A stretch of 64,000 nucleotides of DNA, taken from contig JBQTHM010000017.1 in assembly GCA_052389895.1 (NCBI GenBank), positions 1-64,000 on the forward strand. The letters are read 5' to 3'. A model generated the notes under the pieces. That model was given only the letters and a program-made list of their open reading frames with translations. It ran no database searches and was not told the DNA's origin. Origin of the DNA: CAVVXX01 sp052389895 (GTDB lineage Bacteria > Pseudomonadota > Alphaproteobacteria > Micropepsales > Micropepsaceae). Below, one piece after another: positions 17,294-25,782 of this stretch (the stretch's first letter is position 1; every line of letters starts with the position of its first letter). The position numbers and the translations under genes were made by a program.

Positions 17294-20200
17294 CTATTCC
17301 GCGGCGATGACCTGCTCGGCCTCGGCAAGTGAAACGGAGACTAGCTGGCTCACGCCGCGTTCGGCCATGGTGACGCCGAACAGACGACTCATGCGCGACA
17401 TGGTGAGCGCATGATGGGTTATGACCAAGAAGCGGGTGTCCGAAAGTCCCGTCATCTGGTCCAGCATGCGGCAGAAGCGATCCACGTTGGCGTCATCGAG
17501 CGGTGCATCCACTTCATCCAAGACGCAGATCGGCGCTGGGTTCACTAGGAACACCGCAAAGATGAGCGCGATGGCAGTCAACGCCTGCTCTCCGCCGGAA
17601 AGCAGCGAAAGCGTCTGCAGCCGCTTGCCTGGCGGCTTGGCCAAAATTTCGAGCCCAGCTTCAAGCGGATCATCTGATTCCGTAAAGGTCAGTCGCGCTT
17701 CGCCACCCTGAAAAAGTTCCTTGAACAGGCGTTCGAAGTTCGCGTTGACCTTTTCGAACGAGGCCAGTAGCCGTTCACGCCCCTCGCGGTTGAGACTTTG
17801 AATCCCGCGGCGCAGACGCTGGATGGCTCCGTCGAGATCGGCGCGGTCCGCCTGTAATGTTTTCAGACGCTGTTCCAGCTCAGCCGCCTCGTCCTCTGCG
17901 CGCAAGTTTACACCACCCATCTGCTCGCGCTCGCTTCTCAACTTTTCTACGCGCATCTCGGCCTGTTCGAAGCTAGGCAACTCAGTTCCGGCTTTAATAT
18001 GGGCAAGCTCGGGCAGCGTTTCCGGCGCCACGTCCAGTTCTTCGCGCATGCGCTTCCTCAGCTCCGTAAGCCGCACCGCCGCAGCCTCGGCGCGCGCGGT
18101 TGCGCCCGCACGTTCTTCGCGGGCCTGCGCGAGCGCGGAGTCTGCTGCCTTCGCGACCCGGTCGGCTTCGGCCAGAATGTTCTCGGCTTCTGCGCGGCGG
18201 TCTGACGCCTCCTTGCATGTGGCTTCGGCGGCTTCGATGGCGTTAAACAGCTTGCTGCGCTTTTCACTCAGCGTTTCCGGCATCGCCTCTAACGCGGCCA
18301 GCTCGCGCTGCATCTGGCCAACGCGTTCCTGCAAGGCCGATATCTGTTGGACCGCCGCTTCGCGGCGCTGTTTCCAGCGCGCGATTTCATCGTTTATGAC
18401 TGCGAAGCGTTTCGCACGTTCCGTCGCTTCGCGCCTGAGCCCATCGAGACGCGCTTGCGCTTCACTTGCGCGGGTGCGGGCTTCAGCCGTGCGCGCTGCG
18501 CGGGTAGCGTCGTCATGCAGTGCAAGTAATGAAGCTTCGCGTTCGCGCATCGCCTGTTCAGCCAAGCGCACCTTATGGCCAGCGTCGTCGGCAGCGGCCC
18601 GAGCGCGGGAATATTCCTCCGAAAGCTTAGCGCGATTGGCCTTTGCTTCAGTCAGTTCATGCTCTAGTGAGGACAGGCGGTTGCGCTGTTCCAGCCGCAG
18701 GGCGGCAGGCGAACGCGCGTCGGACGACGACCGGAAGCCGTCCCAGCGCCACAGATCGCCGCGCTGCGACACCAACCGCTGACCCGGCTTCAACTGTTTC
18801 TGCGCGGCACTTCCGACCTCCACAGCAATCACGCCAACGAAGGCGAGGCGGCGGGCGAGCGCAGTTGGCGCTTCGACGAAATTGGACAGCGGTAGGGCTC
18901 CGCCCGGTAGCTTTGCAGGCTCCGCAGCGCCGAGGTTGCGCCAGTGGCGCGGGGCCGCTTCGTCGAGCGGCGCATCCAACTCGTCGCCCAGTGCCGCAGC
19001 CAGTGCAGCTTCGTAGCCAGGCGCGACCCTCAGTGCGTCGATCAGGGGGGGCCACAGATCCTGACCTTCAGGACGAAGCAAGTTGGCGAGCGCTTTTGCT
19101 TCAGCCGCAAGACGCTGCACTTCCCGATCCGCCACCTCGAACGGTTGCTTGGCTTTTACTGCGGCATTCAGCGCCTCCGTTTCGCGCCCCCGCGCGGCGT
19201 TGGCGGCGGCACCGGCATCTTCCACAGACTTGCGCGCGGCCTCGACGGAAACGTCCGCGGGCGCAGCGAATACTCGAGGCACGGAAGGAGCAGCCTGTGC
19301 CATTTCGCGGGCATGTTTTTCAGCGGCCCCAATCTCGCTGACGGCGCGTTCTGTTGCTTCGGCGATGGCGTGTGCTTCGCGAGACGCTTCTTCCAACGCG
19401 ACTTTTGCATCCTGTTCCAGTTCGCGTTCGCGCTTTAGGTCGTGTTCTGCCTGGCCGATGCGCTGGCGCGTCCGCTGTGCTTCGTCGCGCGCGCGTGTTT
19501 CCTCGCTGGCCAATGCATCGCGCCCGTGAATCAGCCTCTGCAATGCCGCAGCTTTTGCGGCTTCGGCCTCGCGCAGCGGCGGTAGCACGGCTGCAGCCCG
19601 CGCCTGAGCGGCCGAAGCCCTGGCCGCGGTTTCGGTGCGTTCGGCGACAAGGGCGCCGGCTACCGAAGAAACACTGTTGGCCCTTTCGGCCTGGGCTTCG
19701 GCTTCGCGCCAGCGAAGCAGAAAAATTACTGCTTCCGCACGCCGGATGAGCCCGGACAGATTGCGATAGCGGGACGCCTGGCGCGCCTGGCGCTTAAGTC
19801 CTTGATGCTGAACCTCCACCTCATGCATGACATCGTCGAGCCGCGCCAGGTTGGTTTCGGCCGCCTTCAGCCGAAGTTCGGCTTCGTGGCGCCGTTGGTG
19901 AAGCCCCGAAATCCCGGCTGCTTCTTCTAGCAACGTGCGACGCGCCAGCGGCTTCTGATTGATCAGAACTCCGATTTGCCCTTGACGCACCAAAGCGGGC
20001 GAGGCGGGGCCCGTCGAGGCGTCAGCGAAGAAAATGTGCACATCGCGCTGGCGGACTTCACGGCCGTTGATGCGGTAAACTGAACCCATTTCGCGCTCAA
20101 TGCGACGGGAAATCTCTATCATCTCCGGTTCCGTATACGGAGCGGGGGCAGAACGATCCGAGTTGTCTATAATCAGTATGGCTTCCGCGTTGTTCCTTGA

Positions 20201-20419
20201 GGGCCGTGTGGCGCTGCCGCTGAAAATGACATCGTCCATGCCGGAGCCGCGCATGGACGTTGGACGGTTTTCGCCCATGACCCAGCGCAGGGCTTCGAGC
20301 AAATTGGACTTGCCGCATCCGTTTGGCCCGACAATGCCCGTCAGGCCCGGTTCGATGTGCAGCTCGGTCGGATCAACAAACGACTTGAATCCGGTGAGCC
20401 TAAGACGGGTGAACTTCAA
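17294..20419 (-). CDS. smc: Chromosome segregation protein SMC
   Basis: The 1041-residue ATPase is the core of bacterial condensin, working with ScpA and ScpB. The N-terminal head has Walker A GPNGCGKS (31-38) and the R-loop region. Two long coiled coils flank a hinge around residues 445-565 (DLWPPLIDALRVAPGYEAALAAALGDELDAP lies at its start). The C-terminal head has the signature LSLLSGGEQALTA and Walker B CVLDEVDAPLDDANV. At 1041 residues it is about 100 shorter than many alphaproteobacterial SMCs, which implies shorter coils; no frameshift is seen. The start is TTG at 20419, where the family-typical KFTRLRLTGFKSFV begins. Confidence 0.95.
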   Translation of the reverse strand: MKFTRLRLTGFKSFVDPTELHIEPGLTGIVGPNGCGKSNLLEALRWVMGENRPTSMRGSGMDDVIFSGSATRPSRNNAEAILIIDNSDRSAPAPYTEPEMIEISRRIEREMGSVYRINGREVRQRDVHIFFADASTGPASPALVRQGQIGVLINQKPLARRTLLEEAAGISGLHQRRHEAELRLKAAETNLARLDDVMHEVEVQHQGLKRQARQASRYRNLSGLIRRAEAVIFLLRWREAEAQAERANSVSSVAGALVAERTETAARASAAQARAAAVLPPLREAEAAKAAALQRLIHGRDALASEETRARDEAQRTRQRIGQAEHDLKRERELEQDAKVALEEASREAHAIAEATERAVSEIGAAEKHAREMAQAAPSVPRVFAAPADVSVEAARKSVEDAGAAANAARGRETEALNAAVKAKQPFEVADREVQRLAAEAKALANLLRPEGQDLWPPLIDALRVAPGYEAALAAALGDELDAPLDEAAPRHWRNLGAAEPAKLPGGALPLSNFVEAPTALARRLAFVGVIAVEVGSAAQKQLKPGQRLVSQRGDLWRWDGFRSSSDARSPAALRLEQRNRLSSLEHELTEAKANRAKLSEEYSRARAAADDAGHKVRLAEQAMREREASLLALHDDATRAARTAEARTRASEAQARLDGLRREATERAKRFAVINDEIARWKQRREAAVQQISALQERVGQMQRELAALEAMPETLSEKRSKLFNAIEAAEATCKEASDRRAEAENILAEADRVAKAADSALAQAREERAGATARAEAAAVRLTELRKRMREELDVAPETLPELAHIKAGTELPSFEQAEMRVEKLRSEREQMGGVNLRAEDEAAELEQRLKTLQADRADLDGAIQRLRRGIQSLNREGRERLLASFEKVNANFERLFKELFQGGEARLTFTESDDPLEAGLEILAKPPGKRLQTLSLLSGGEQALTAIALIFAVFLVNPAPICVLDEVDAPLDDANVDRFCRMLDQMTGLSDTRFLVITHHALTMSRMSRLFGVTMAERGVSQLVSVSLAEAEQVIAAE

Positions 20420-20449
20420 TGGCTACACGCCCCGCTTTGACGCGATCTA

Positions 20450-21124
20450 CTACTTCTTCGCGAGTATGTCCTTCAGCTGCTTGTCCAAATCTTCCCATTC
20501 CACGGCCCTCCGCACGACCTCCCCGTTGATGATGAAGGTAGGGGTGCCGTTAATGGCATACCGCGTCTGAGCATCTGCCTGAGTCTGGTCTATGTGGGCA
20601 AGGGTAGACTGGTCATTGATGCAGCTTTCTACTTTTTCGCGGTTGAAACCGGCGAATCGGCCCATCTGCACTAACCCCTCGAAGACCTCTTCGGCGGTGA
20701 TGCGCTGGTCGCTATTTCTGTCAGCGAGCCAGGTCCGCTGATTGACTAAAAGCAAGTCAACAAAGGAATAGTACTTGTCTTCAGGCACGCAGAGCGCCAG
20801 TGCGGACGCGAGCCGCGCCGCACCATCAAGTGGAAAATCGCGGTAAACGAGCCTCGCCTTACCAGTGTCCACATACTCGCGAACGAGATGGGGCATTACT
20901 TCGCGCTCAAATTTGGCGCAGTGAGAGCAAGTGAAGGATGCATATTCCACGATCGTAATGGGTGCGTTGGGATTGCCGCGGACTCTGTCTGTCGGGCGGA
21001 TTTCAACAGAAACGGTGCCCGACGAACCGGCCGGTCCCGACGAATCGCCCATCACAACGTACGCGACGACGACGACCAGAACGACGGCAACGGCGACCAG
21101 GCCGTACATAAGCCACTTGTTCAT
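20450..21124 (-). CDS. DsbA-family thiol:disulfide oxidoreductase, membrane-anchored
   Basis: The 224-residue protein has an N-terminal membrane anchor (residues 4-26) and a DsbA/thioredoxin-like domain with the active-site CSHC in YASFTCSHCAKFEREVMPHL. The cis-proline loop is GTPTFIINGEVV. It should act in the periplasm on protein disulfides. Position between a DciA-like gene and smc is standard in alphaproteobacteria. A ribosome site (AAGGAG) precedes the start. Oxidase versus isomerase activity cannot be decided from sequence. Confidence 0.9.
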   Translation of the reverse strand: MNKWLMYGLVAVAVVLVVVVAYVVMGDSSGPAGSSGTVSVEIRPTDRVRGNPNAPITIVEYASFTCSHCAKFEREVMPHLVREYVDTGKARLVYRDFPLDGAARLASALALCVPEDKYYSFVDLLLVNQRTWLADRNSDQRITAEEVFEGLVQMGRFAGFNREKVESCINDQSTLAHIDQTQADAQTRYAINGTPTFIINGEVVRRAVEWEDLDKQLKDILAKK

Positions 21125-21176
21125 CAGGCGCTCCTTACGATCTGCCCGGGTTTTGTGGCAGAGCGAACGCGCCGGT

Positions 21177-21689
21177 TCAATCGGGAAGGCCCCGCTTTGT
21201 GCAGGCGGCCGCGCGAAGATTTCCGAGCCGTTTCAATGACACTTGAAGCGTCCGCTCAAGGGCCGTCTGAGACGTCTGACGAGCGCCGGGAAAGGGATGG
21301 GGCGGCGGTCCGGCAGTGCGCTCTAATTGTCCGGGAACGATACGGACGCGAGTGATTCGCCTAGGGCCGAGGAACCCGTTCAGGCGCTCGAGCAGCGCGC
21401 GGGTCTGGTGCTGAAGGAAAACGGCAGCGCCAGCCTCCACGGTCACCGTCAGGGTCGCGCCGTCCGGGCCTTCCTGGAGGCGCGAGGGCCGCGCCACGCG
21501 GGCGACGTCCGTGCCGGCGATTTCGGGCCAGCGAAGAAGCAGCGTCGGGTCGGAAAATCCCGCCCGCTCCAAAAGCGCGGAGGCCTGCGCTAGAACGTCC
21601 TCGGCAACAGGGACCGGCTTGCCGCGCCGTGGATGAATTTCCGGCGGCACTTGCGCAGGTTGCCGCTTGCGGGTTCGCATCGCTTGCAT
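21177..21689 (-). CDS. DUF721 / DciA-like protein (possible replicative helicase loader)
   Basis: The 170-residue protein carries a DUF721 domain (about residues 30-125: LLLRWPEIAGTDVARVARPS followed by GATLTVTVEAGAAVFLQHQT). DUF721 proteins related to DciA load the DnaB helicase in bacteria that lack DnaC or DnaI. The C-terminal tail is low complexity and specific to this protein. Two close ATGs (21689 and 21680) are possible; neither has a clear ribosome site. It starts head-to-head with mutY with overlapping start codons, so the two share a promoter region. Confidence 0.8.
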   Translation of the reverse strand: MQAMRTRKRQPAQVPPEIHPRRGKPVPVAEDVLAQASALLERAGFSDPTLLLRWPEIAGTDVARVARPSRLQEGPDGATLTVTVEAGAAVFLQHQTRALLERLNGFLGPRRITRVRIVPGQLERTAGPPPHPFPGARQTSQTALERTLQVSLKRLGNLRAAACTKRGLPD

Positions 21690-22782
21690 GGGTCAAGTGT
21701 CGAAGGGGCATGATAACGCGCGGGCGCGCGGAGGAAAGGCCGCGGGAGCGCTGCTCACATGGTACGGTCGGAATGCCCGCGATCTGCCTTGGCGGGGCAA
21801 GTTGGACGAAACGCCGGACCCATATCGGGTGTGGCTCTCCGAAATCATGCTTCAGCAGACCACCGTTGCGGCGGTCATTCCATACTACAGGGCGTTTCTG
21901 GAACGCTGGCCAGATGTTGCTACGCTTGCGCGCGCATCGTTGGACGACGTGCTCGGTGCATGGTCGGGGCTTGGCTATTATAACCGGGCGCGCAATCTGC
22001 ATCGCGCGGCGCAGATTGTCGCCCGTGATTATGGCGGCGAGATTCCACAAACGCCTGCGGAGCTGAAGACGCTTCCCGGAATCGGCGAATACACGTCGGC
22101 GGCGATCGCGGCGATCGCCTTCGGTGAACCGGTTGCCGCCCTCGATGCGAACGGCGAGCGCGTGATTTCGCGGCTGTTTGCGGTGAGAGAGCCGTTGCCG
22201 AAAGCACGCAAGAAATTGCGTGCGCGGGCGCAACAGATGGTGCCGAAAAGTAGGCCGGGCGATTTCACACAGGCGATGATGGACCTCGGCTCATCGGTTT
22301 GTACGGTAAAGAATCCTAGCTGTGCGGCGTGCCCGCTTTCAAAATACTGCGCGGCATTTGCGTTCGGCAATGCAGACAGACTTCCGCGCAAAGTTGCTAG
22401 ACCTATCAGGCCTATGAAACGCGGAGCGGCATTCGTTGCATTGGACGGTCACGGCGCGGTCTACCTAGAAAGGCGGCCTGAAAACGGCTTACTTGGGACA
22501 ATGTTGCAACCGCCATCGAGTGAATGGCGCAAGAGGTTCCCGCGCCCCGTGCGTGCCCCATTTATGGGTAAGTGGCGCAGGCAGCCGGGCGTCGTACGCC
22601 ACGGCTTCACGCATTTCGAGCTGGAGATGGAAGTCTATGTTGCGCGTTTCAAGTTTCGCCCGAACGGTGAGGGGCGATGGTACGCGCCCGAGGAATTATC
22701 TAGCGCCGCCTTACCTACCATCATGCGCAAAGTGATTGCGCATGCACTTTACGGTCACATCAATTCCGAACGGACTCGTTGA
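21688..22782 (+). CDS. mutY: Adenine DNA glycosylase
   Basis: The 364-residue repair enzyme removes adenine mispaired with 8-oxoguanine. It shows the catalytic-base motif LSEIMLQQTTV (Glu52), the helix-hairpin-helix LKTLPGIGEYTSAAI, the catalytic aspartate in ALDANGERVI, and four cysteines for the 4Fe-4S cluster in CTVKNPSCAACPLSKYC. A C-terminal MutT-like domain follows, recognising 8-oxoG. The 5' end overlaps the divergent DUF721 start; the 3' end overlaps convergent ccrM by 28 bases. Confidence 0.95.
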   Translation: MGQVSKGHDNARARGGKAAGALLTWYGRNARDLPWRGKLDETPDPYRVWLSEIMLQQTTVAAVIPYYRAFLERWPDVATLARASLDDVLGAWSGLGYYNRARNLHRAAQIVARDYGGEIPQTPAELKTLPGIGEYTSAAIAAIAFGEPVAALDANGERVISRLFAVREPLPKARKKLRARAQQMVPKSRPGDFTQAMMDLGSSVCTVKNPSCAACPLSKYCAAFAFGNADRLPRKVARPIRPMKRGAAFVALDGHGAVYLERRPENGLLGTMLQPPSSEWRKRFPRPVRAPFMGKWRRQPGVVRHGFTHFELEMEVYVARFKFRPNGEGRWYAPEELSSAALPTIMRKVIAHALYGHINSERTR

Positions 22783-23855
22783 CGCAGTACGTCGATGGAA
22801 ACGGGGCCGCCGGGCGTCTGGAAATGCCAGAAAGTCCAGCCGTTGCAGGCATCCAGGCCCTGTACATGCGCGGCTATGCGGTGGATAGAGCCGGTGGCAT
22901 CGGCGCAGACAAGTGTGCCGTCGGCGCGCACCTTGGCGCGGTAGCGGCCGCCTGGTCCGGTTAGAATCGCGCCTGGCGACAGCAGCCCCCGTTCAACCAA
23001 AATTCCAAACGGCACGCGCGGCTCCGCCTTTTTGGAGCGTGAGACCTCCGCTATTTCCGCTGCAACTGGCGATATCTTTGCGATGCGTTCGCGTGCGATA
23101 CGCACGTAATCGCCGTTCTGTTCGATCCCGATGAAGCGTCGGCCGAGCCGCTTCGCCACGGCGCCCGTCGTGCCGGAACCGAAAAACGGATCCAAGACCA
23201 GATCACCCGGTTTGGTCGAGGCTATAATCACACGGTGGAGCAGGGCTTCCGGTTTCTGTGTGGCGTGTGCCTTTCCTCCGTCACCGTCTTTCAGCCGTTC
23301 GCCGCCGGAGCAGATCGGCAGCAACCAGTCGGAACGCATCTGCAAATCATCGTTCAGCGCCTTCATGGCGTCATAGTTGAACTGATAAGTTTTTTGTTCG
23401 CGCGATTTGGCGGCCCAGATCAGCGTCTCGTGCGCGTTGGTGAAGCGCCGGCCGCGGAAATTGGGCATCGGGTTCGTCTTGCGCCAGACGACGTCGTTGA
23501 GCAGCCAGAAGCCCAGATCCTGCATGATCGCGCCGACGCGGAAGATGTTGTGGTAGGAACCGATCACCCATATCGCGCCCGTGTCCTTAAGCACGTGGCG
23601 AGCCGCCGCAAGCCATGCGCGCGTGAAACGGTCGTACTCGGCGAAGCTCGCGAACCGATCCCATTCGTCGTCGACCGCATCGACCCTGGAATTGTCGGGG
23701 CGGCGCAGCTCGCTTTCGAGCTGAAGATTGTAAGGAGGATCGGCGAAGATGAGATCACAACAGGCTTCAGGAAGCCTGTTCATGCGCTCAATGCAGTCGC
23801 CTTGGAGGACACGGTCGAGGATCGCGTCCAAGGAATCGGTTTTCCTGGGTGCCAT
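22755..23855 (-). CDS. ccrM: CcrM-type adenine DNA methyltransferase (GANTC)
   Basis: The 366-residue beta-class methyltransferase methylates adenine in GANTC, the cell-cycle mark of alphaproteobacteria. It has catalytic DPPY (39-42, in IFADPPYNLQ), then the SAM-binding motif DPFFGSGTTGAVAKRL, in beta-class order. The C-terminal RAMA-like domain of about 80 residues (PGGRYRAKVRADGTLVCADA) distinguishes CcrM from ordinary restriction-associated enzymes. No restriction gene is nearby. Six GANTC sites sit in the 65 bases upstream, suggesting methylation-sensitive expression. The 3' end overlaps mutY. Confidence 0.95.
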   Translation of the reverse strand: MAPRKTDSLDAILDRVLQGDCIERMNRLPEACCDLIFADPPYNLQLESELRRPDNSRVDAVDDEWDRFASFAEYDRFTRAWLAAARHVLKDTGAIWVIGSYHNIFRVGAIMQDLGFWLLNDVVWRKTNPMPNFRGRRFTNAHETLIWAAKSREQKTYQFNYDAMKALNDDLQMRSDWLLPICSGGERLKDGDGGKAHATQKPEALLHRVIIASTKPGDLVLDPFFGSGTTGAVAKRLGRRFIGIEQNGDYVRIARERIAKISPVAAEIAEVSRSKKAEPRVPFGILVERGLLSPGAILTGPGGRYRAKVRADGTLVCADATGSIHRIAAHVQGLDACNGWTFWHFQTPGGPVSIDVLRQRVRSELM

Positions 23856-23879
23856 GACCCGCCCGCGTTACCCACTGGC

Positions 23880-23944
23880 GAATCGTGATTCACAGGAGTC
23901 GGTGGGTCAAGAGTCTTGTTGAATCAGTCGGTTACTATTGAGTC
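23880..23944 (-). promoter_or_regulatory. GANTC cluster in the ccrM promoter
   Basis: Six GANTC sites lie in 65 bases just upstream of ccrM: 23880-23884, 23887-23891, 23896-23900, 23911-23915, 23921-23925 and 23940-23944. One would expect about one per 256 bases by chance. A candidate promoter for ccrM, TTGACC (23910-23905), 17 bases, CACGAT (23887-23882), lies inside the cluster. In Caulobacter GANTC methylation state and GcrA control ccrM; here the density is higher than the two sites described there. The last site is inside rnhB. Confidence 0.7.
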
Positions 23945-24565
23945 CCCGGGACTCACACCACACAACAGATTGTGCACAGGCATGAAACTGCGGCGGTGGT
24001 GGCGGCAGGGGCCCAGCTTAGCGAGCGCAGCCAGGTGCTCCTCGGTCGAGTAGCCCTTGTTGCTGATCCAACCGTAGCCGGGGAATTCCTCGTGCAGCCG
24101 GAACATGATGCGGTCGCGCGTGACCTTGGCCACGATGGACGCGGCTGCAATCGAAAGCGAGCGGGCATCGCCTTCCACGATCACATCGCAGGGGCAGGGA
24201 AGGGGAGGCGGATCATTGCCATCAACCAGCGCGAAGGCGGGTGCAAGAGAAAGTGCCCTTACCGCGCGCGCCATGGCAATATGCGCGGCCTGGCGGATGT
24301 TCACGATGTCGATCTCGTCCACGCTGGCCTCACCCACACCCACAGTCGCGCCGCATTGCATGATGGCGGTGAAGGCTTCCTCGCGCACGTCGGGTGCAAG
24401 CTGTTTGGAATCATTCAGGCCCTTGGGAATGCGCTTGCGTTCGGGAAAGATCACTGCCGCAGCGACGACCGGCCCGGCGAGCGGACCGCGGCCAGCCTCG
24501 TCAATTCCACAGACTGGCCCCTGCACCTTGGAAAGCGCGCGCGCCTCGTAAATGTAATGCGGCAT
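23924..24565 (-). CDS. rnhB: Ribonuclease HII
   Basis: The 213-residue endonuclease cleaves the RNA strand of RNA-DNA hybrids and starts removal of single ribonucleotides from DNA. The metal-binding residues are in GIDEAGRGPLAGPVV (Asp22, Glu23), ALVDGNDPP and AAASIVAKVTRDR. Length is normal. The gene ends inside the GANTC cluster that precedes ccrM on the same strand, so transcription may run on into ccrM. rnhB-ccrM is a common alphaproteobacterial pair. Confidence 0.94.
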   Translation of the reverse strand: MPHYIYEARALSKVQGPVCGIDEAGRGPLAGPVVAAAVIFPERKRIPKGLNDSKQLAPDVREEAFTAIMQCGATVGVGEASVDEIDIVNIRQAAHIAMARAVRALSLAPAFALVDGNDPPPLPCPCDVIVEGDARSLSIAAASIVAKVTRDRIMFRLHEEFPGYGWISNKGYSTEEHLAALAKLGPCRHHRRSFMPVHNLLCGVSPGDSIVTD

Positions 24566-24662
24566 GCGTCCTCGCGCGCCCAGCCCTTGGGTGAGTCATA
24601 CGCGGAGTCACGCGGTAGACAAGGGCGAAATCGCGGCAACCGGCGTTTGCGCGTAGGGGAAT

Positions 24663-25754
24663 TCACAGCGAAAGCGCGAGCTGGTCCCCTGCGCGTGGCG
24701 GAGGGCGGAATTTGCTCAAGTCGAGCGGCCTATGAGACTTGTTGAGGCCGAGCCTGCGGGTGGCGATGGCAAAGCGCTGGCCGATAAGCTTAGCGTAGGG
24801 CCCCGTGCCTTTCATGCGCGCGCCCCATTGCGAGTCGTAATCCTTGCCACCGCGCATCTGGCGCACCAGACTCATCACATGCTTGGCCTTGTCGGGCACG
24901 CGCTCCTCGAGCCATTCGCGAAACAAATCCTTGATTTCTAGCGGCAGGCGCAGAACGACATAGCCCGCCTGGGTAGCGCCCGCTTCTGCGGCCGCCGCCA
25001 GAATATTTTCCAATTCGCTGTCGTTCAGGGCGGGGATGATCGGAGCGGTCATGACAGCAACAGGAATACCCGCCTTCGACAACGCCTGTATCGTTTCCAG
25101 CCGCTTTTGGGGCGCCGCGGCGCGGGGCTCCATGGTGCGCGCGAGTTTGCGGTCGAGCGTCGTGATGGAAACGGCTGCGCGCACCAGATTCTGCTCTGCC
25201 ATTGGCGTAAGAATGTCGATATCGCGCTTGATCAGCGCGGATTTGGTGACAATGCCGACTGGGTGCCGGAAGTCGGACAGAACCTGCAAGACCGAGCGCG
25301 TCACTTTCCAGATGCGCTCTATCGGCTGGTAGGGGTCTGTATTGGTTCCGATGGCAATGATTTTCGGGCGGTAGCCCGGCGCGCGCAGCTCGGCCGCCAG
25401 CAATTGTGCGGCATTGGGCTTTACGAACAGGCGGCTTTCGAAGTCGAGGCCAGGCGAAAGACCGAGATAGGCGTGTGTGGGCCGGGCGTAACAATAGACG
25501 CAGCCCTGCTCGCAGCCCCGATAGGGATTGATGGACTGGTCAAAGGAGATGTCAGGGGAATTGTTGCGGGTGACGATCTTGCGCGAGGCGTCCGCCTGCA
25601 CCGTCGTGCGAATGGGCGGCGGTTCTGCGTCGTCGGAAGTCCAGCCGTCGTCAAAGGCCAAGCGTTGTTCGCTCTCGTAACGCCCTGTGGCGTTCGACCG
25701 CGCGCCCCGGCCGTCCAGGCGGGGATCGCCTTCCCGAATCAGCAGCGCTGTCAT
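24663..25754 (-). CDS. PA0069-type radical SAM protein (SplB-like)
   Basis: The 363-residue protein has the radical SAM cluster motif CEQGCVYC (Cys81, Cys85, Cys88) preceded by NPYRG, the mark of the PA0069/SplB-like family. Spore photoproduct lyase repairs DNA with a related core, but this branch is widespread in non-sporulating bacteria and has no proven substrate. It stands 97 bases upstream of rnhB on the same strand. A parS site lies 13 bases ahead of its start codon. Confidence 0.88.
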   Translation of the reverse strand: MTALLIREGDPRLDGRGARSNATGRYESEQRLAFDDGWTSDDAEPPPIRTTVQADASRKIVTRNNSPDISFDQSINPYRGCEQGCVYCYARPTHAYLGLSPGLDFESRLFVKPNAAQLLAAELRAPGYRPKIIAIGTNTDPYQPIERIWKVTRSVLQVLSDFRHPVGIVTKSALIKRDIDILTPMAEQNLVRAAVSITTLDRKLARTMEPRAAAPQKRLETIQALSKAGIPVAVMTAPIIPALNDSELENILAAAAEAGATQAGYVVLRLPLEIKDLFREWLEERVPDKAKHVMSLVRQMRGGKDYDSQWGARMKGTGPYAKLIGQRFAIATRRLGLNKSHRPLDLSKFRPPPRAGDQLALSL

Positions 25755-25766
25755 GCGGGCAGTGTA

Positions 25767-25782
25767 TGTTTCACGTGAAACA
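25767..25782. other. parS centromere-like site (ParB binding)
   Basis: The 16-base sequence TGTTTCACGTGAAACA is a perfect palindrome and matches the bacterial parS consensus exactly. ParB loads here as a CTP-dependent clamp and in many bacteria recruits SMC. It lies in the 264-base gap between the radical SAM gene and the glycosyltransferase gene. Sites of this kind cluster near the replication origin, so this region is probably origin-proximal (inference). parA and parB are not in the window. Confidence 0.9.
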
